DNA of 64,000 nt from Pseudoalteromonas sp. 0303 (GCF_013349995.1 NZ_JABVXF010000010.1:1-64000); one strand, 5' to 3'; counted from the stretch's first letter, positions 1 to 9,181 are shown. A program made the numbers and translations. The notes: generated from the sequence alone by a model not told the origin.

Positions 1-177
1 GATGCCGAGATTGCTAATATGGGTGCTGCACAGCAGCAACTTAATTTTACGCAATCAACCCGTACCTTAAACCAAGTAGTTGAGCGCCATTATCAAGCTG
101 CGCCACAAATTATGAATAACCCTTGGTTACAACAACGCAGCAAGTTTTTTAACAAAGCGCGCCAAACCGTAAACTAA
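1..177 (+). CDS. C-terminal end of an unrecognised protein (partial)
   Basis: An open frame enters from the left edge and gives 58 residues, ending at a TAA at 175-177. The fragment is hydrophilic and rich in Gln and Asn, with no membrane segment and no motif I can place. A strong rho-independent terminator follows about 20 bp later, so this is the real end of a gene and transcription stops before the tyrosine catabolism genes. I cannot assign a function. Confidence 0.6.
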   Translation, partial: DAEIANMGAAQQQLNFTQSTRTLNQVVERHYQAAPQIMNNPWLQQRSKFFNKARQTVN

Positions 178-196
178 ACTATACAATCAACTTAAT

Positions 197-222
197 AAAA
201 AAGGCCGTTTCAGGCCTTTTTT
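197..222 (+). terminator. Rho-independent terminator after the partial gene
   Basis: Perfect A6-GGCC-GTTTCA-GGCC-T6 hairpin followed by more T-rich sequence. It is symmetric and could work in both directions. Confidence 0.8.
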
Positions 223-492
223 ATTGCCTGAAAAACACTGAAATTTACCATTAAATACATATAGATAGATATAAAAAAGGATGGCATCTTTTAGTCAACC
301 TAGTGACTTGCTCATTGCCGTTGATAGTGCAATTGCTGAAATTAAAATCATTGTCCCATTTAATTTACAAAAGGGGCTTTGGCTAAATAGTGCGGGGATC
401 TTCCCCTTATTGAGATTCTGGTTAATCATCCGCTCATTACAGAACAATAATTCTTTTTTAGCGCAGTGCTTATAATTGCGGGAGTAATGACA
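223..492. other. Intergenic region upstream of hpd, no gene seen
   Basis: The gap between the partial gene and hpd is about 315 bp including the terminator. A 64-codon open frame at 281-475 lacks a convincing ribosome binding site and resembles no family I know, so I do not call it. The region probably holds the hpd promoter and its regulatory sites, but I could not find a convincing -35/-10 pair or TyrR-type box. A TATAAT at 471-476 lies too close to the hpd start to be its promoter. Confidence 0.4.
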
Positions 493-1539
493 ATGAGCGA
501 AGTAAATAATCCATTAGGCCTAATGGGCATTGAATTCACTGAATACGCAACACCAGATGCAGATTACATGGACAAAGTGTTTACTGATTTTGGCTTCTCA
601 AAGCTAAAAAAATTCAAAGGTAAAGACATTGTTTACTACAACCAACATGACATTCATTTCTTACTAAACAATGAACGTGAAGGTTTCTCTGCTGAATTTG
701 CTAAAAGCCACGGCCCGGCAATCTGTTCTATGGGTTGGCGTGTAGAGAATGCACAAAAAGCATTCGAAGTTGCTGTTGAGCGCGGTGCAAAACCTGCAAC
801 AGATTCAACTCACAAAAACTTACCATACCCTGCTATTTACGGTATCGGCGACAGCTTAATTTATTTCATCGAGCAATTTGGCGACAAAGGGTCTATCTAT
901 GAGTCAGATTTTGAAGATTTAAACGAGCAAAACATTGTTGAAGACAAAGGCTTCATCCGTATCGACCATTTAACCAATAACGTTTATAAAGGCACGATGG
1001 AAACATGGGCTAACTTCTATAAAGACGTATTTGGTTTTACTGAAGTTCGTTACTTCGACATTAAAGGTCAAAAAACAGCGTTATTATCTTACGCACTTAA
1101 ATCTCCGTGCGGTACTTTCTCTATTCCAATCAACGAAGGTAAAGATAACAATAATAACCAAATCGATGAGTACTTAAATGAGTACAATGGTCCGGGTGTA
1201 CAGCATTTAGCATTCCTAACGAATGACCTTGTAAGCTCACTTGATAAGCTTGACCAATCAACGATTGCGACGCTTGATATCATCCCTGAGTACTACGACA
1301 CTATTTTTGACCGTGTGCCTTGGGTTAAAGAAGATAAAGAGAAGATCCGTAAGCATCAGATCCTAGTAGATAGCCAAAGCGAAAATTGTTACCTACTACA
1401 AATCTTCTCGAAGAACCTATTCGGTCCTATCTTTATCGAGATGATCCAACGTGTAGATGACGGCGGTTTCGGTGAAGGTAACTTCCAAGCGCTGTTCGAA
1501 TCAATCGAACGTGATCAAGAGCGTCGTGGTGTAATCTAA
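493..1539 (+). CDS. hpd: 4-hydroxyphenylpyruvate dioxygenase
   Basis: Converts 4-hydroxyphenylpyruvate to homogentisate in cytoplasmic tyrosine degradation; an Fe(II) vicinal-oxygen-chelate enzyme of usual length (348 aa). The expected metal ligands are His159 (RIDHLTNNV), His238 (GVQHLAF) and Glu316 (FIEMIQR). The N-terminal half is the degenerate non-catalytic repeat and the C-terminal half binds iron. I chose the ATG at 493 because GGGAG ends 8 bp upstream. The GTG at 466 and ATG at 487 are worse placed. Fumarylacetoacetase follows on the same strand, but a terminator lies between, so the two may be separately transcribed. Homogentisate dioxygenase, the intervening step, is not in the window. 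Confidence 0.96.
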   Translation: MSEVNNPLGLMGIEFTEYATPDADYMDKVFTDFGFSKLKKFKGKDIVYYNQHDIHFLLNNEREGFSAEFAKSHGPAICSMGWRVENAQKAFEVAVERGAKPATDSTHKNLPYPAIYGIGDSLIYFIEQFGDKGSIYESDFEDLNEQNIVEDKGFIRIDHLTNNVYKGTMETWANFYKDVFGFTEVRYFDIKGQKTALLSYALKSPCGTFSIPINEGKDNNNNQIDEYLNEYNGPGVQHLAFLTNDLVSSLDKLDQSTIATLDIIPEYYDTIFDRVPWVKEDKEKIRKHQILVDSQSENCYLLQIFSKNLFGPIFIEMIQRVDDGGFGEGNFQALFESIERDQERRGVI

Positions 1540-1555
1540 ATCATCATAATGAATA

Positions 1556-1585
1556 AAAAGCAGCGTTATTCACACGCTGCTTTTT
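1556..1585 (+). terminator. Rho-independent terminator after hpd
   Basis: GCAGCG stem, 9-nt loop, CGCTGC and a T5 run, 17 bp after the hpd stop codon. Confidence 0.85.
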
Positions 1586-1682
1586 GTCGTTTTAAATTCT
1601 GTTTTAAACTAACTGTTTAAATTGCGTTGATTGCCTCCATATAGATAACTAATAAATCAGCGCGAACCAATAAGGAAAGAGT

Positions 1683-2996
1683 ATGAGCCTAATTAACGAA
1701 ACCCACGATATTAATCTGAAAAGCTGGGTTGCATCTGCTAACGAAGCGAACTGTGACTTCCCAATTCAAAATCTTCCGTTTGCAGAAGTACGTCGTAAAA
1801 ATTCAGACGAAGCGTTCCGTGGCGCTGTCGCAATTGGTGATCAAGTTATCGACTTAGCAAAAGTAAATGAACTTGATTTATTCTCTGGTGATGCACAGGT
1901 TGCCGTTAAAGCAGCAAGCCAAACTACACTCAATGAATTTATGGGTCTTGGTCAGCAATATTGGTCTGCACTTCGCCTAGCGTTATCGAAAGCATTGCGT
2001 GAAGGTGCGAGTGAGCAAGCGCAATTAAGCGAAGCGCTTATCGCTCAGGCAGACATCGAATTTGCGCTACCGTGCCGTATTGGTGATTACACTGACTTTT
2101 ATACTTCTATTTACCACGCAACAGCGGTAGGTAGTCTATTTCGTCCTGATAACCCACTTCTACCTAACTATAAATGGGTACCTATTGGTTATCACGGCCG
2201 CTCTTCGTCAATTGATGTTTCTGGTCAAACGTTCCACCGTCCTAACGGTCAAACTAAAGCGCCAGATGCAGAAGTCCCTTCATTCGGCCCTTGTAAACGT
2301 CTAGACTACGAACTTGAGTTAGGCATTTACCTTGGTAAAGGTAATGAATTAGGCGATGCAATTGCCATTGAAAATGCTGAAAACCACGTATTTGGGTTCT
2401 GTGTATTTAATGACTGGTCTGCACGTGATTTACAAGCGTGGGAATACCAGCCTCTTGGTCCATTCCTTGCGAAGAATTTCGCTTCGACAGTATCTCCTTG
2501 GATTGTTACGACAGAAGCACTAGCACCATTTAGAACAAACTGGACACGTGACGAGAACGATCCACAACCAATGGACTATTTAGATTCAGCTCATAACCGT
2601 GAGTTTGGTGCATTCGATATCAAAATGGATGTACAAATCGAAACTGAAAAGATGCGTGCAGCTGGTGAAGCGCCAACACAGGTATCTAAATCAAGCTTCA
2701 AGCACTCTTACTGGACAGTTGCGCAAATGGTCGCTCACCACACAGTTAATGGCTGTAACTTCCAACCGGGCGATATGTTAGGTTCGGGCACGCAATCAGG
2801 TCCTGAGCACGAAGAAGCCGGTTCATTACTAGAGCTATCTCGCGGTGGTAAAGAAAAGATCACTCTAGCGAATGGCGAGCAACGTACTTTCTTAGAAGAC
2901 GGCGATAACGTAATTATGCGTGGTTGGTGTGAAAAAGACGGTTTTGCACGCATTGGCTTTGGTTCAGTCGAAGGTACGGTGCTACCTGCCAAATAA
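1683..2996 (+). CDS. fahA: Fumarylacetoacetase
   Basis: Hydrolyses fumarylacetoacetate to fumarate and acetoacetate, the last step of tyrosine/homogentisate catabolism. At 437 aa it has the usual full length, with an N-terminal SH3-like domain (to about residue 125) and a C-terminal FAH catalytic domain. Family signatures are visible: DFYTSIYHAT, the HGRSSS segment, the metal-binding LDYELELG(I) motif, FNDWSARDLQ, and GSGTQSGPE near the end. AAGGA at 1672-1676 precedes the ATG by 6 bp. The gene sits directly downstream of hpd, the same-pathway gene, and is followed by a terminator. Confidence 0.95.
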   Translation: MSLINETHDINLKSWVASANEANCDFPIQNLPFAEVRRKNSDEAFRGAVAIGDQVIDLAKVNELDLFSGDAQVAVKAASQTTLNEFMGLGQQYWSALRLALSKALREGASEQAQLSEALIAQADIEFALPCRIGDYTDFYTSIYHATAVGSLFRPDNPLLPNYKWVPIGYHGRSSSIDVSGQTFHRPNGQTKAPDAEVPSFGPCKRLDYELELGIYLGKGNELGDAIAIENAENHVFGFCVFNDWSARDLQAWEYQPLGPFLAKNFASTVSPWIVTTEALAPFRTNWTRDENDPQPMDYLDSAHNREFGAFDIKMDVQIETEKMRAAGEAPTQVSKSSFKHSYWTVAQMVAHHTVNGCNFQPGDMLGSGTQSGPEHEEAGSLLELSRGGKEKITLANGEQRTFLEDGDNVIMRGWCEKDGFARIGFGSVEGTVLPAK

Positions 2997-3032
2997 AAAT
3001 AACTCGCTATTTTTATTTCCAGAACAACGATT

Positions 3033-3055
3033 AAGGGCATTTTTTGCCCTTTTTA
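3033..3055 (+). terminator. Rho-independent terminator after fahA
   Basis: AAGGGCA-TTTTT-TGCCCTT hairpin running into a T tract, about 40 bp past the fahA stop. Confidence 0.8.
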
Positions 3056-3147
3056 TTTGCCTTTTCTCAATTGAGTTACAATTTTTTTCTGGCTTTTTTA
3101 AATCAGATTGCTATCTTAACTCGGTTATTAGTTAAATTTTGTACGCC

Positions 3148-4299
3148 ATGTTAGTTAAACTTAAGTCTTTTTATCGCACGTTTTTTCCAGCTAGACAGCT
3201 GTTGATCCGTCAAAATGGCGAAGTAAAGCACTTAGTATTAGCCCCTTGGTTACAATTAACTACACTCCTAGTCATTTTAACTGCCATTGTTTGGCTAAGT
3301 ATTTCGACACTCCAGATCATGTCACAAGCTGACCAAATCATCAGCATTGAACAAAATCAACTAAGCAAACAACAACAGTGGCAACAACAGCGCTTCCAGC
3401 AACAAGCGGCCTATGAAAAACAGTTAGAGCAACTGGCAATTCTTGAGCAAAAACAAGCACTATTGCAAAGCATGATTGAGTCGCTACCTGAGTCAATGAA
3501 CAAACCTGCACTGCCAACCGACGCAGAGCCATTGCTTTTACCTGCTCAAGAGCACGCTGAAGAGTTTCACGCTCCATTAGAAGATGAACAGCAACCAAAA
3601 CAAGTTAAACACATAGAAAGCATTTCTGAGCGCATAGCTCGTCTTGATGCCGCTTATAACAACAGCTTTGTTGTATTAGATCAGCAAATCAAACTTCGTC
3701 ACCAAGAAATAGTTGCCATGTTAGAAAGCGCAGGCCTTGATAGCAGCCTTGCCAATACGACTGTGCTTGAAAGCTCAGACACAGCTCAAGGTGGCCCGTT
3801 AGACTTATTTGACGAGTCAAAAATTCCGGCTGAGTTTTTAGCGATTGCCGATAACCTTTTAGCGTTGAATAACTTAGAAAATTTACTCAGTGAATTACCG
3901 CAAACACTCCCTGCTGCTGATTACTATATATCAAGTAGTTTTGGCCTTCGTAAAGATCCAATGAATGGCCGCCGTGCTTTTCATAAAGGGGTTGATTTAG
4001 CAGGCTGGCATAAAACCGAAATTTTTGCTCCCGCTGATGGCACCGTTTTACGTGCAGGTCGTAATGGCGGTTATGGCAACTTTATCGAACTTCAACACAA
4101 AAATGGCTTCGTTACTCGCTTCGGCCACCTTAATAAAATTAAGGTTAAAAAAGGCCAAACAGTGACTAAAGACGATGTTATTGGTTTAATGGGTAGTACT
4201 GGCCGTAGTACCAGCACTCACCTACATTACGAAGTTTTAGTGAATGGCAAACATGTCAACCCAGTTAAAATAACAAAGGCGCTTTCTCGTGTTCGGTAA
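3148..4299 (+). CDS. Membrane-anchored M23 (LytM) peptidase
   Basis: Likely a periplasmic peptidoglycan endopeptidase, or a LytM regulator, tethered to the inner membrane. It has one membrane segment at about residues 30-52, then a Gln-rich coiled coil (about 55-125), a linker and a C-terminal LytM domain. The zinc-site residues are present: His and Asp of FHKGVDLAG (around 280-285) and the HLH at 358-360, so catalysis should be possible. I place the start at the ATG at 3148; a TTG at 3139 adds three residues. The 3' end overlaps the bactofilin gene by 11 bp, which implies translational coupling. Bactofilin/M23 pairs shape the cell wall in other bacteria (for example Helicobacter ccmA with csd1). 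Confidence 0.9.
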   Translation: MLVKLKSFYRTFFPARQLLIRQNGEVKHLVLAPWLQLTTLLVILTAIVWLSISTLQIMSQADQIISIEQNQLSKQQQWQQQRFQQQAAYEKQLEQLAILEQKQALLQSMIESLPESMNKPALPTDAEPLLLPAQEHAEEFHAPLEDEQQPKQVKHIESISERIARLDAAYNNSFVVLDQQIKLRHQEIVAMLESAGLDSSLANTTVLESSDTAQGGPLDLFDESKIPAEFLAIADNLLALNNLENLLSELPQTLPAADYYISSSFGLRKDPMNGRRAFHKGVDLAGWHKTEIFAPADGTVLRAGRNGGYGNFIELQHKNGFVTRFGHLNKIKVKKGQTVTKDDVIGLMGSTGRSTSTHLHYEVLVNGKHVNPVKITKALSRVR

Positions 4300-4771
4300 A
4301 AAAAAGCAACCAGCAGCTAGTTCGTCTGGCTCAACATTAAAAAGAACCAACCATACTCCTTCAATTATTTCTGAAGACGTGCGTTTAACAGGTAGCCTTA
4401 CTAGCCAAGGTGAAGTTCAGCTTGATGGTCGAATCGATGGTGATTTGCATGTTAAACACCTAGTGATTGGTCACACTGGCATGATTGAAGGCGTGATTGA
4501 GGCAGATAGCGTAACTGTGAAAGGTAAAATCTTCGGATCACTTATTGCTAATCAAGTGATCATTGAAAGCACTGCAGAAGTCCATGGTGATGTATTTCAT
4601 GACACCCTGAGTATCGAAGCGGGGGCAATCATTGAAGGCAGCTTAAAACATCGTCATGAAGAAGATAATGTGGCGCCTATTAAGCCTGAAGAACAAACGA
4701 GTTCTTCAATACTGGCTGATGATGACAACGACTTGTCGTTTGTAAATAAACAAGCCGCTGATAAGTCTTAA
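4289..4771 (+). CDS. Bactofilin
   Basis: Cytoskeletal polymer-forming protein of 160 aa. The central DUF583 beta-helix (about residues 28-115) is seen as repeating hydrophobic/Gly strands: VRLTGSLTSQGEVQLDG, GDLHVKHLVIGHTG, then VTVKGKIFGSL. It is flanked by disordered Ser/Lys-rich and acidic tails. A basic N-terminus (MFGKKK) could bind membrane. The start is a GTG inside the end of the M23 gene, in a different frame, so translation is probably coupled. Expected role: to scaffold the neighbouring peptidase for localised wall synthesis. The stop overlaps the stop of the convergent DUF4442 gene. Confidence 0.92.
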   Translation: MFGKKKQPAASSSGSTLKRTNHTPSIISEDVRLTGSLTSQGEVQLDGRIDGDLHVKHLVIGHTGMIEGVIEADSVTVKGKIFGSLIANQVIIESTAEVHGDVFHDTLSIEAGAIIEGSLKHRHEEDNVAPIKPEEQTSSSILADDDNDLSFVNKQAADKS

Positions 4772-5244
4772 CGTTTTTTAGCGGTTACATACATTGTGAT
4801 ATCCGCGGTGAAAACCAGTTCATCGCGGCTGTTATACACCTCTACGGGTACCAGCAAGTCTTGCTTTTCTAACCACTCACTCGGCACGTCTATCTGTGCA
4901 ACAGCACGCATATCTGTGTCAATTTTTGCTAAATAATTCACTGTCATGCCTTTTGGGATCCAGCGATGTGTTTTTGCCGGCACAGTTGCATCAACCATCA
5001 AGCCAGCGCATAGCTCAGCAACATTACATTGTGCAATTGCATGGATGGTACCAATGTGATTATGGATTGCTCGGCGATTTTTAACAGTTGCGCTGCAATG
5101 CCCAGCAGTTAAATCTGTGATCAATGGCTTTATTGAACCAAAGTAAGGGGCTTTAAAGCACACGGCTTTACTAAACAACCAGTTACCCTTCGGCAGTGAC
5201 AGGCATTTAGTCCAAATTTTTAATAATGATGATTGTGAGCTCAC
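4768..5244 (-). CDS. DUF4442 hotdog-fold protein (thioesterase-like)
   Basis: A 158-aa protein that resembles the DUF4442/PaaI-like hotdog family: an N-terminal helix, then RRAIHNHIGTIHAIAQCNVAELCAG, where the hotdog helix would lie, and beta strands ending in VFTADITMYVTAKK. The family suggests acyl-CoA or related thioester binding or hydrolysis, but the substrate is unknown. It is convergent with the bactofilin gene and their stop codons overlap. It is divergent from the MFS transporter across a 177-bp gap that must hold both promoters. Confidence 0.75.
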   Translation of the reverse strand: MSSQSSLLKIWTKCLSLPKGNWLFSKAVCFKAPYFGSIKPLITDLTAGHCSATVKNRRAIHNHIGTIHAIAQCNVAELCAGLMVDATVPAKTHRWIPKGMTVNYLAKIDTDMRAVAQIDVPSEWLEKQDLLVPVEVYNSRDELVFTADITMYVTAKKR

Positions 5245-5421
5245 GACGTTTATCCATTATTTTTATGATGTGAGATAAAAAGCTAACACATCAGACCAGA
5301 TAGCGAAATGGAAAATTTTTGTTAGCAGTTTTAATGATTACGTATGTATTACACTTTTAGCCAAGTGAACGCTTTTCTTTTTCTTTAGGGGCACATAAAA
5401 TACCGTTTTAAAGGAGAGCGA

Positions 5422-6594
5422 ATGCAGTCACGCCAGCACAAAAACCTCAGCTTACTATTTATTCTTGGCCTTCTGGTTATCTTTAGCCCGTTAGCAATTG
5501 ATATTTACTTACCCGCTTTTCCGACCATTGCAGAACAATTCAGCGCTTCAGAAAAGCAAATTCAGCAAACCGTCGCTATTTTTATGCTTACCGTTGGGCT
5601 TGGACAGCTCATTGCAGGGCCATTAGCAGATAAATTTGGTCGTAAGCCTGTGGCAATCACCGGTGTGACAATTTATGGTTTAGCGGCTTTTGGCGCGTAT
5701 CTGGCACCTGATTTTACAAGCCTGATGATTGCAAGAGCACTGCAAGGTTTGGGGGCCTGTGCCACATTTGTAGTAGCGTTTGCCATTGTAAGAGATAGAT
5801 TTGGTAGTGAACGTAGCGGCCAAATCATTACTTATCTTAATGGTATCGTCTGCTTTATCCCTGCCCTCGCGCCAATTTTAGGTGCTTGGCTCACAGTACA
5901 GTTTGGCTGGCGCATGAACTTTTTATTCATGGCTGTATTTGCACTCATTGGTTTATTCATAACCTTGTTAATGTATAAAGAAACCCGCCCTGCAGATAGT
6001 GTATATAATGGTCATATTCTTGACCTGCGCCGTTTTATGCCAATTATCAGCACGCCGTTATTTTTATTCCATAGCTTAATTTGCTTGGTAACTATGTCGG
6101 CTATTTTAGTATTCGTTACGTTAGCACCTGGCTGGCTTATTACTGAATTAGATGGCAGTGTGACCGACTTCACTTTTTGGTTTACTTGTAATGCAGTGTT
6201 GAGCATTGTTGCAAGCTTTATTATGCCACTGTATATCAAACGCCAACCTAAGCGCGCGTTAAAAGCAGGGCTCTTGTTGCTTGTAATCGCTGGTGCCTTA
6301 ATGTTGGCCTTTAGCCAACAACGTACTGCGCTTGCGTTGATGTTTCCGATGTTTATTGCTGCGTTTGGTTTTGCACTGACACTTGGCTCATCAGCAGGCC
6401 GTGCATTAAGTTTGTTTCCTAAACAAGCAGGCACCGCTTCAGCACTTATTGGCTTAATGCAAATGAGTGGTGCAAGCTTATTAGTGTTCATAACGCAATT
6501 CTTAAATTTAACAACACCAGTATTAATTGCTGTGCACTTTTTAATGCTCATCCCATTTACCTACTTACTGTTCAAACATAAGCACTTGTCATAA
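5422..6594 (+). CDS. Bcr/CflA-family MFS drug efflux transporter
   Basis: A 390-aa inner membrane protein with 12 predicted hydrophobic segments. The DHA1 signature motif A is present after TM2 (GPLADKFGRKP), and TM1 carries the Bcr/CflA pattern FSPLAIDIYLPAFP. Motif C-like GIVCFIPALAPILGAWL lies in TM5. The family exports drugs such as bicyclomycin or chloramphenicol, or sulfonamide-like compounds and small metabolites, by proton antiport; the substrate cannot be read from the sequence. GGAGAG precedes the ATG. Single-gene unit followed by a strong terminator. Confidence 0.92.
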   Translation: MQSRQHKNLSLLFILGLLVIFSPLAIDIYLPAFPTIAEQFSASEKQIQQTVAIFMLTVGLGQLIAGPLADKFGRKPVAITGVTIYGLAAFGAYLAPDFTSLMIARALQGLGACATFVVAFAIVRDRFGSERSGQIITYLNGIVCFIPALAPILGAWLTVQFGWRMNFLFMAVFALIGLFITLLMYKETRPADSVYNGHILDLRRFMPIISTPLFLFHSLICLVTMSAILVFVTLAPGWLITELDGSVTDFTFWFTCNAVLSIVASFIMPLYIKRQPKRALKAGLLLLVIAGALMLAFSQQRTALALMFPMFIAAFGFALTLGSSAGRALSLFPKQAGTASALIGLMQMSGASLLVFITQFLNLTTPVLIAVHFLMLIPFTYLLFKHKHLS

Positions 6595-6598
6595 ATCT

Positions 6599-6622
6599 GC
6601 GGGCATTGATTGCCCGCTTTTT
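6599..6622 (+). terminator. Rho-independent terminator after the MFS gene
   Basis: GCGGGCA-TTGAT-TGCCCGC followed by T5, 4 bp after the stop codon. Confidence 0.9.
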
Positions 6623-6675
6623 CTTTTTCTAGAAGCTTGTTAAAATCAACTACCTAGCTTTTTATCTTTGTGCCG

Positions 6676-7308
6676 ATGATCAATCCAGAATTTCTACTGT
6701 CGTTTTTAGGCGCCAGCTTTTTAATTGCCGTAGCCCCCGGCCCTTCTAATGCATTTTTAATGGCACAAACCTTTGCCAATGGCCGTAAAGCCGGAATGCA
6801 AAGTGCCTTTGGCTTTGCCCTAGGTGGTGTGGTGCATACTTTTTTTGCGGTGGTGGGTTTAACAGCAATTTTAAAAGCGTCGACTCTTGCCTATACCACA
6901 GTTCAGTATTTAGGTGCGGCGTACCTGTGCTATTTGGGCGTAATGACGCTAAAAGACACCTTTACACAGCCTGAGTCAGAGTGCGAAGAAAAGCCCCATG
7001 TAAGTACCAGTAAAAAGCAAAATGTGATGTTTCAAGCAATGATGACCGAGGTACTTAATCCAAAAGTCGCTCTATTCTTTATTGCGTTTATTCCGCAGTT
7101 CGTCGATCCGAGCTTATCTTCAACGACCTTTCAGCTCGCTTTTTTTGGTTTACTTTACCCGCTTTTTGCTTTTCCAATCGACTGCACGTATATTTATTTC
7201 GGCGATAAGATAGCCAGTTATTTTCGTGAGCACCCACAAACCCAAATTTGGATTGATCGGATCACGGGGCTGGTGTTTATTGCACTAGCAATTAACCTAT
7301 TGATATAA
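6676..7308 (+). CDS. LysE/RhtB-family amino acid exporter
   Basis: A 210-aa inner membrane protein with about six hydrophobic segments and the LysE/RhtB signature near the N-terminus (AVAPGPSNAFLMAQTFANGRKAGMQSA). The family exports amino acids such as homoserine, threonine, leucine or lysine. The start is uncertain: the GTG at 6670 and ATG at 6676 are both possible and neither has a good ribosome binding site; I took the ATG. mgsA follows after 8 bp, so the two are probably co-transcribed although no functional link is obvious. Confidence 0.88.
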   Translation: MINPEFLLSFLGASFLIAVAPGPSNAFLMAQTFANGRKAGMQSAFGFALGGVVHTFFAVVGLTAILKASTLAYTTVQYLGAAYLCYLGVMTLKDTFTQPESECEEKPHVSTSKKQNVMFQAMMTEVLNPKVALFFIAFIPQFVDPSLSSTTFQLAFFGLLYPLFAFPIDCTYIYFGDKIASYFREHPQTQIWIDRITGLVFIALAINLLI

Positions 7309-7316
7309 GAGCACTT

Positions 7317-7781
7317 ATGGAACAAAAACAACAAGCCTTACCAGCCAAAAAGAATATTGCCCTCGTAGCCCATGATGGTAAAAAAGCAGCCCTACAGGCG
7401 TGGTGTGAAAAGCACCAAGACATTTTAAGTAAGCACACGCTATACGGTACGGGCACAACAGGTCATTTAATCGAGCGTACAACAGGGCTTGAAGTAATTA
7501 AGCTGCTAAGCGGCCCTATGGGTGGCGATCAACAACTTGGTGCTAAAATTGCTGAACATGAAGTGCACATGCTGGTGTTTTTCTGGGATCCACTTGCATC
7601 GCAGCCACACGACCCAGATGTAAAAGCATTACTGCGTTTAGCTGCGGTTTGGAATATTCCTGTTGCCTGTAATGAAGTCAGTGCCGATATGCTATTAAGC
7701 TCACCTATGATGGAAACGACGCTTTGCCGCACGTTGCCAGATTACGAAAAATACCTCGCAACGCGCCAAGTGACTCTTTAG
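7317..7781 (+). CDS. mgsA: Methylglyoxal synthase
   Basis: Converts dihydroxyacetone phosphate to methylglyoxal and phosphate, a cytoplasmic bypass of lower glycolysis under phosphate limitation or sugar-phosphate stress. The 154 aa match the family length. The catalytic residues fall at the E. coli positions: Asp71 in GPMGGDQQ, and His98 and Asp101 in QPHDPDVKALLR. The phosphate-binding GTGTTG segment is at 44-49. The gene starts 8 bp after the LysE-family gene. No terminator is evident before the convergent yegD gene. Confidence 0.96.
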   Translation: MEQKQQALPAKKNIALVAHDGKKAALQAWCEKHQDILSKHTLYGTGTTGHLIERTTGLEVIKLLSGPMGGDQQLGAKIAEHEVHMLVFFWDPLASQPHDPDVKALLRLAAVWNIPVACNEVSADMLLSSPMMETTLCRTLPDYEKYLATRQVTL

Positions 7782-7813
7782 TTCTATAAGTCGATATATC
7801 AAAGTGGGGGCTA

Positions 7814-9181
7814 TTAGCTATAAAGCTTGTGCGCCCACTTAGTTAAACCTGCAGTAACACTACCAAAGTGATCCCCGTTCAGCATATTTATATCGCCTAA
7901 ATGGGATTTTAACGCGGCCTTGATCAGCGGTGATTGCGCGCTACCGCCCGTTAAGTAAATGACATCAGGCGTTGTGCCAGCTTCTTGAATCGCTTGTTTA
8001 GCTAAGCTCACTATCTGGCTTATTGAGTCATCAACAGCTAAAGCTAGATCTTTTAGCGTTAAGCACTGCGTTAAGTCTGAATCTAAGAAGCGCAAATCTG
8101 TAGTAAATTCATTCGCTGACGAGAGCGCAATTTTTGCCGCTTCACCTTGCTGCACTAATTGGTGACCTTGCTTATTTTGCTGCAATTGAATTAAGCGTTT
8201 AAAAAGCGCAGGCTCTTTAACTTCACGAAGTTGAGTCAGTAACTCGCGATGATGGGCATCGCTATAAAACTGGCTTTGCAGATTTACATCATTGATTTTA
8301 CAGGCTTGCCAAAACGGTTGATTCGGCAGTGGAAGACCCGATTTAAACTCAGTGCCTAAACCTAGTAATGGCATTAAACCATGAAAGCTCAGCGCAATAT
8401 CTAAATCATTTCCACCTACACGCTTACCACTGTGAGCTAAAAAGTCATTGTCACGGCATTGCTTATCACGAAAGCTCGGCCCCATTTGTACAAATGAGCA
8501 ATCGCTAGTACCCCCGCCAATATCGACAACCAACACTTTTTGGTCTTGCTGCAATGAGGTTTCATAATCAATGCCCGCCGCTAATGGTTCATATAAAAAC
8601 GACACCTCTTTAAAGCCTGCGCGTTTTGCTGCTCGCTCTAATATGCCGAGCGCTTGTTGATTAGACTCTTCACCACCGACTGATTGAAAGTTTACCGGTC
8701 GTCCAATTACCGTTTCTGTTAATGTGTCTTGCAATGATTGCTCGGCGCGTTGTTTAATTTTTAAAATCATCGCCGTGGCAATGTCTTCAAAGAAGTTTAT
8801 TTGCCCTTGCTTTAAGCCTACTGCACCAAAGAATGACTTAGGCGATTTTACAAAGTAACCTTCTTCAGGAAATTGCACATACTCGCTAATTGCTTCGCGA
8901 CCTATAAATAAGGTCTCATCACCAGCTTGAATATCGAGGTCAGATTTAATACGAGGAATGGTATTTAAAAGCGCTTGTCGCTCAGTTTTAAAATCGTGCT
9001 CAAATGGGCTACCCGTAAGGTGTTTTGTCACAAAATCGACAACTAATGCACTGTGATGAGTATAAAGTGTTGAGGGTAAATATTGCTTGCCCTGCTCAAG
9101 CGGCACTAAAGAGACTTGTTGCTCGTTATTCATTACACCGATTGCACAATTTGAGCTACCGTAATCAAAGCCTGCAAACAT
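7814..9181 (-). CDS. yegD: YegD-like Hsp70-family chaperone
   Basis: A 455-aa Hsp70/actin-fold ATPase of the YegD type, which has the nucleotide-binding domain but no classical DnaK substrate-binding domain. Visible features are the phosphate-1 loop GFDYGSSNCAIGVM at the N-terminus, the characteristic YFVKSPKSFFGA and IGRPVNFQ segments, the phosphate-2 motif VLVVDIGGGTSDCSF (about 219-233) and the adenosine motif VIYLTGGSAQSPLIK near residue 410. The similarity to E. coli YegD runs end to end. The cellular client is unknown. It is transcribed alone, convergent with mgsA. Confidence 0.93.
   Translation of the reverse strand: MFAGFDYGSSNCAIGVMNNEQQVSLVPLEQGKQYLPSTLYTHHSALVVDFVTKHLTGSPFEHDFKTERQALLNTIPRIKSDLDIQAGDETLFIGREAISEYVQFPEEGYFVKSPKSFFGAVGLKQGQINFFEDIATAMILKIKQRAEQSLQDTLTETVIGRPVNFQSVGGEESNQQALGILERAAKRAGFKEVSFLYEPLAAGIDYETSLQQDQKVLVVDIGGGTSDCSFVQMGPSFRDKQCRDNDFLAHSGKRVGGNDLDIALSFHGLMPLLGLGTEFKSGLPLPNQPFWQACKINDVNLQSQFYSDAHHRELLTQLREVKEPALFKRLIQLQQNKQGHQLVQQGEAAKIALSSANEFTTDLRFLDSDLTQCLTLKDLALAVDDSISQIVSLAKQAIQEAGTTPDVIYLTGGSAQSPLIKAALKSHLGDINMLNGDHFGSVTAGLTKWAHKLYS

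Noticed and set aside
281..475. 64-codon open frame before hpd
   Set aside because: No good ribosome binding site, no family likeness, and it overlaps the hpd 5' region in a low-complexity, AT-rich stretch.
471..476. TATAAT just before hpd as promoter
   Set aside because: A start site from it would fall in the Shine-Dalgarno, and no -35 is seen at 17 bp.
1556..1585. hpd-fahA as a simple operon
   Set aside because: A strong terminator and a separate gap lie between them, so joint transcription is at most partial.
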